A model generated the notes under the pieces. It was not told the DNA's origin. It worked only from the letters and a program-made list of their open reading frames with translations, and did no database searches. 64,000 nucleotides of DNA from Phoronis australis (taxonomy: Eukaryota; Phoronida; Phoronidae): NCBI GenBank assembly GCA_002633005.1, contig NMRA01000258.1, positions 427,971 to 491,970 of the forward strand, in the 5' to 3' direction. A program made the translations under genes and the position numbers. This document shows positions 59,599-64,000 of the stretch, piece by piece. Each line of letters begins with the position of its first letter. Positions within the stretch are counted from its first letter, which is position 1.

Positions 59599-60502
59599 AC
59601 TGCATAGGCAGATTTAGGGGGGCCCAGGGGGCCCGGCCCCCCCCCCTTGGCTGCCCAAAAATATTGAGTTTATTAATTAACCCCGGTAATTAAAATGATA
59701 CGGATGAAACAAGATTTAAATGTGTGCACTTTTAGTGTGTGTTTGGGGGGGGGGNGGAACACGGCGCAATCGTAACGGAGCTATGGCTAAGTATAGGCTC
59801 TCCCGCCTTATCCCAGGCGACCGGCAGTGGCGCTGCGCACTACGACTCCGTTTCCGTCGTCTCCTCCACTGTGCTATGGAGAAAATTACTTCACTTTTTA
59901 AAGAAAATGGAAGCTGAGTGACGATGAAAAAACAGAAGCTGCTGGTAAGATGTGAATTTTAATCGAAGCCTTAGTGAATCACTCAGAAACTCATAATTCT
60001 CTCTTTGTCAAACCTTAACTTAAGACGATTTCCAAAGCAATCGTGTCATTATTGCCAACACGAAAAACGGATTTGGTTTTTTGGGCAATTGAAGACTATT
60101 TTAATTACAACAAATTTGTTACAAACCGAGTGCACAAATTATAAAACGTGTAATAAGCATTACAAAAAGAAGTAGGTTTCGCGCGCAAACGCTGTGGACC
60201 ATAAAGAAGTAGGTCTCGTTGAATCGCGGTGGTGTAGTGGTAAAGTACGCGCACGTTATCTGCCAGGTCGTTGGTTCAAATCTGTGCTACTTGCAGTTTT
60301 TACTGCTGGACACGTTCTTTTTTATTTGCCTTCTTTTCTTGGATAATACTTCAAGAATCAAGGAAAGTGCTTGATTTTTAGATGAACAAACAGAAAAATT
60401 TTCTGGGCGGAGGTGCTATGCGCATGTACAATCGTGCTTTGCGCAAATGCTTACAGACAAAATGTTGGGCCTTACCTTTGTGACATCTTAGACCCGCCAC
60501 TG
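59599..60502. mobile_element. GGCGGAT-type element inserted in the CTAGTGG element
   Basis: Left ACTGCATAGGCAGATTTAGG and right CTTAGACCCGCCACTG are imperfect inverted repeats like those at 54761 and 46615. ACC (59596-59598 and 60503-60505) flanks both sides, matching the uninterrupted family sequence CTTACCTCTGT. About 0.9 kb, with one N at 59755. Confidence 0.7.
60224..60297 (+). other. tRNA-like sequence (SINE head or tRNA pseudogene)
   Basis: TGGTGTAGTGG fits the A-box consensus TRGYNNAGYGG and GGTTCAAATCT nearly fits the B-box, at normal spacing. Acceptor-stem pairing is poor, so a functional tRNA is unlikely. It lies within the nested element. Confidence 0.5.
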
Positions 60503-61535
60503 ACCTCTGTGTCTTCAAAGGTCCTTAACGTTTTTCATAAAATTTGGCTTAGAGGCATCTACTAGTGAAACGACAGTATCCTCCCGTTTTCGGATGGATT
60601 CGACGAAGTTTGCGTCACCTAGTGGCTGTTTTTTGCTGTTTTCGAGTCTGTTTTTGGCGTCCACCCCTCTATCAAACAAACAGCTCTAAGGATGATTGTG
60701 AAAATTGGCATGTATGTTCTTACTATGAAGATGTCGATAATTTTCCGACGACTTCGTGGCATTTTTGCGCCCATGGCTGTATGTCCTACACCCGCGTTTG
60801 CGGGATCATTGCAAAATTTAGCAAGTGTATTAATATGCTGTTGACAACGGATGACAACAACTTTCGGACGTATCTGAGTACCAGTGTGCCCCCTAGTGGC
60901 AATTTTAGTTTGTTAGGTCTACCTCTGTATCTTCAAAGGTCCTCAATGGAGAGGCACTTGATGGTGAGATCGGATGCTATCCTCTCGTTTTCGAATGGAA
61001 TCTAGCAACTTTGCGCCACCTAGTGACCATTCTTCCTGTTTTTGAGTCTGTTTTTTGGTGTCTATTCTTCGATCAATCAAATTATTCCAAGGATACGATT
61101 TTGAAAATTGGCGTATATGTTCTCAGTGTCAAGAGGACGGTTGACGATAAGAACTCAACTACTGTGGCGCCTCCTAGTGGTATTTTTGCTTTGTTTTGCG
61201 CCCATAGCTGAATGTCCTAAACACACTGCAGGATCTTTATTACATTTAGTAATTGTATTTATATGAAGCTAACAACAGACGACGACGTCTTTCAGGTGGA
61301 TCCAATGAACGCTGTGCCCCATAGTGGCAATTTCATTTTCCCGTTTTCCTTTGTTTCTCTGAAGTTCCTTGACAGATTTTGAGAAAATTTGGTAAATAGT
61401 TTTCTATTAAAAAAGCGATGACACGTTCCCGTTTTCAGATGTATGAGACGTTTTTAAGCCATCTAGTGGCTATTTTTATGAAACAAATAAACAACCCTGA
61501 GAAGCCTACCGTTTGCGGTGCATTCGTGGACGCAT

Positions 61536-63489
61536 TTCAACGCTCCGCGTTGCTCTTTTTCTAATTCACAATTACACTTTTATTCGTACCGCTACAACTC
61601 GCAGGGTATCTTCAACTTCTTGCTAACCAAAAATGTATTTCTCGAAGCATCCCAAATGACTGTCCAATTTCTGTTCAAATCTAATCTCTAGTGAAGTTTG
61701 TTGCCCCCTAGCCTAGGAACTTAAATGTAAATTGTTATGCAGAATACAGACACAACTTAGCGATTTACAGCGCGACTTGGTCTCGTGTATTTACTGGGAA
61801 TATGAGAAAGTCTGACTTCCACTTTTAGTAAACTTAGGAATTTTCAAGGAGTCTGTTGGGACATGCAATTGATAATATCCCTACGATTACAAACGTACAT
61901 CTATCGTTTCGATCTGGTCCAAAATGCCGAGCCTTTCCTTTCACAGGTCACGACTGTTCGCTTTCCGAAATCAAAAAAAAATTTGAAATGAGTTAAAACA
62001 AACTTGATCCGGTGTAACAAACAAAGAAGACTACGCACGAGCTCCTCGCCTGATTGTCTTAGGGAAACGATTTCAAAATTCGACGTGCTTTTCCAGTAAC
62101 ACACGAAATCGAAACAAAGGCGTCCCTTGAAACACACGAGCCTGCAAATATTTCCCAAATGCCTAGTCTCTGTAGGTGTGTGCCCGTCAGCTAAACCCAC
62201 GTGGCCTGATCGCCTCTGATGTCACGCCCACCGGCCCATTCCGTTATCACCAGGCGATGCCGCCTTCTGTTCGTCGATACCGCCGCTGTCGCCTTTTGCT
62301 GACCAGTTCTGATCATGAGTTTGCCGAGCATACACATAGACGAGAACCTTTGGGACTGAATGGCAGATTCCGTCGCTACAATGATGATTCACTTTAGTTT
62401 TGGGTTGAAATATTACAAAAGAATCAATTTTTGTCAAGTCAGCAGAATTGTGTTGCACCATTTTGTCATGGTTTGGTGCGTTAAAAAGGATACATTTTGA
62501 ATCAAGAATGATGTCCTTTAAGTCAGTGAAATAGGATTTGAAACACTAAAAATATGAAGACTGCAGCCGTCACGGCTAAAAGCTCCAAATTAACCAATGG
62601 ATGCCGTCTGCAACAGGGGATATTCATCTTGCTCACTATATTTAAGCTGACAGGCCACTATGAAAGCTTTACGAATTCTTGCCGCCAAGAAACTTCTGGT
62701 AACGGGTGAACTTTAAAAGTGCCGGGGTACCGACTGAGTTATAAAAACCAGTCTTAAGGCTAACGCATCAGGAAAATATTCAAAGAAAACTGTACAGTAT
62801 TTCGTATGTGAAGCCGTAGCTTAACAAGACGTGCTATTTACTGCTTCGTTTCGTTATTTTCCGGCCATAGCACCAAAGACGTTACACGACGTGTTTTTAC
62901 TGATCGAGTGGGCCTTCCCGCCTCAGCCTAGCTAGTGAGTGTGCATGATCACTGATTCTTTGCAATAAACACTCACGAAAAATTGATAGCAAATGGTGAT
63001 TGGCCTTATGATATGGCCATCTGAAATATTAAAAATCATGACATTACGACAAAGTCACATTTTCAAATGTTATTCTGCGTGAATTTGGAATCATCAAGAT
63101 CGCGTATGCGTGAACTTCGTTGGTGTAATTTTTTATCAGTGTAAAGAATTTTTTATAATTATCGGCCTCATGACCACCCATTTTCTTCTTTAGCGTAACT
63201 TGTGTAAAAGAATCGGAGAAATGTGGCCTATGTGAATGGTTAAATGAATTATTATGTGGTCAATGACTCGACGGAGAAGTTGAACAAGGATTTGGTAAAA
63301 ATTAACGTTATTTTATTAACATGTAATTTAACTTGGTGCAGTGCAAATTTTGACTTGAACGTGATGATTTCAGTGAACTTGTCAAATTTCCTCATAAATT
63401 CCAAGAGATTTCACAAGATTCCAAGTTCACCGGCGCCAGCGCTACATCACCTCAGTCATCACGGCACCGCAATCCACGTGAACATTACC
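61536..63489. other. Intergenic, nothing recognised
   Basis: About 2 kb with short open frames of ordinary composition and no splice-supported exon. Confidence 0.4.
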
Positions 63490-63614
63490 GCCGCCAGAGG
63501 TCGTGAAGTTGTTTACATCATGGCGGTGGCTTCGAGTTTTGCAGCGTGAATTTGTGCAAGGTTCTTCTGCTTTTTGCACAAGCACATCTTCGTACATACG
63601 GTCACGCTGGAGCA
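63490..63614 (+). promoter_or_regulatory. Possible promoter/5' UTR of a gene starting at 63615
   Basis: GC content rises above the surroundings, and CATCATGGCGG at 63517-63527 resembles a YY1 site, often found just downstream of animal start sites. Weak evidence. Confidence 0.25.
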
Positions 63615-64000
63615 ATGTCGGAAGGTAATCTTGTGAATTTCAACTGTGCTCGGGTAAATTTGGTATTTTGTTCACGGTGATGAGTGCAAGTGCTACGAAA
63701 ATTTGGCCCGTGTTGTATCGTCCGGTTACCTATTTTCGTCAGGCTCCAAAGTTCGCCCGCCATCTTGTTTCGCGTGCAGCGCAACCACGCGGGACTTAGC
63801 GTTCCAATTTGGAGTTCTCGTCTGCACGTTAGGTACTAACTTATCGGAAGAGACACGTATCAAAGTAATGAGACAAAAATCGGTGAGTTTACCGATTGTT
63901 TTTTAAAACCACTTAAAAATCAGTAGATTTTACTAATACACTTTTTTGTGCGTTTTCAGAAGATGTTTTCGAATTTAAATTTTCTTCCGACGGGACACAA
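63615..64000 (+). CDS. Putative start of a third gene (exons 1 and 2, cut by the window end)
   Basis: ATGTCGGAAG at 63615-63624 is followed by GTAATC; TTTTCAG at 63953-63959 precedes an open stretch to the window end. Joined in phase 1 they read MSEEDVFEFKFSSDGTQ, an acidic, plausible N-terminus. The protein is not recognised. Evidence is phase agreement, splice consensus and the GC-rich, YY1-like upstream sequence. The open part is only 41 bases, so chance cannot be excluded. Confidence 0.35.

Larger units (their letters stand above)
59437..61535. mobile_element. 1-kb CTAGTGG element, copy 3, interrupted by a nested element
   Basis: Left TATGCGCCCTCATATTTAAA and right CATTCGTGGACGCAT match the ends of copy 2 at 32416-33306. 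Its sequence breaks at 59598 within CTTACC and resumes at 60503 with ACCTCTGTGTCTTC. Same internal CTAGTGG blocks. Confidence 0.75.

Noticed and set aside
60224-60297. Functional tRNA gene
   Set aside because: A- and B-box motifs are present but the acceptor stem does not pair well and it sits inside a transposon.

Overview
This is animal nuclear DNA: two long, spliced protein-coding genes on the + strand lie in AT-rich DNA full of introns, minisatellites and non-autonomous transposons. Intron density, many perfect short tandem repeats and what looks like an uncollapsed pair of haplotypes suggest a highly heterozygous marine invertebrate. Amphioxus would fit, but nothing in the window proves the species. 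No prokaryotic features were seen.

Gene 1 (13846-45636, +) was rebuilt from splice sites. Its 24 coding exons all agree in phase and give a 5016-nt reading frame, 1671 residues plus stop. The protein starts with a Tyr/Ser/Gly/Gln-rich low-complexity region resembling FET-type (FUS/EWS) prion-like domains. Basic linkers and an acidic linker follow, then about five degenerate dsRBD-like repeats, a G-patch and a C-terminal R3H-like domain. The order dsRBD, G-patch, R3H is that of NF-kappa-B-repressing factor (NKRF), but this protein is more than twice as long. Two dsRBD units come from duplication of a three-exon cassette: the paired exons have identical lengths (156/156 and 56/56 nt) and phases.

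Gene 2 (56240-59385, +) has three exons encoding 473 residues of an SLC52-family (riboflavin transporter) membrane protein, closest in recalled sequence to SLC52A3. Its stop codon overlaps an AATAAA. At the right edge (63615 onward) two phase-matched pieces look like the start of a third + strand gene that continues past the window.

Layout: 1-13.8 kb is intergenic with tandem repeats and foldback elements; 13.8-46.4 kb is gene 1, whose introns carry LINE remnants, MITE-like elements, tRNA-derived modules and minisatellites; 45.3-54.4 kb is a two-unit near-identical duplication joined at a single N, probably two alleles placed in tandem; 54.4-56.2 kb holds a hAT-like and a Mutator-like non-autonomous element; 56.2-59.4 kb is gene 2; 59.4-61.5 kb is a transposon with another inserted in it; 61.5-63.6 kb has nothing recognised; 63.6-64.0 kb is the putative start of a third gene. 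No new multi-gene system is evident. The most unusual items are the long NKRF-like protein, the stop-codon difference between the duplicated 3' ends, and several structured transposon families that could not be named.
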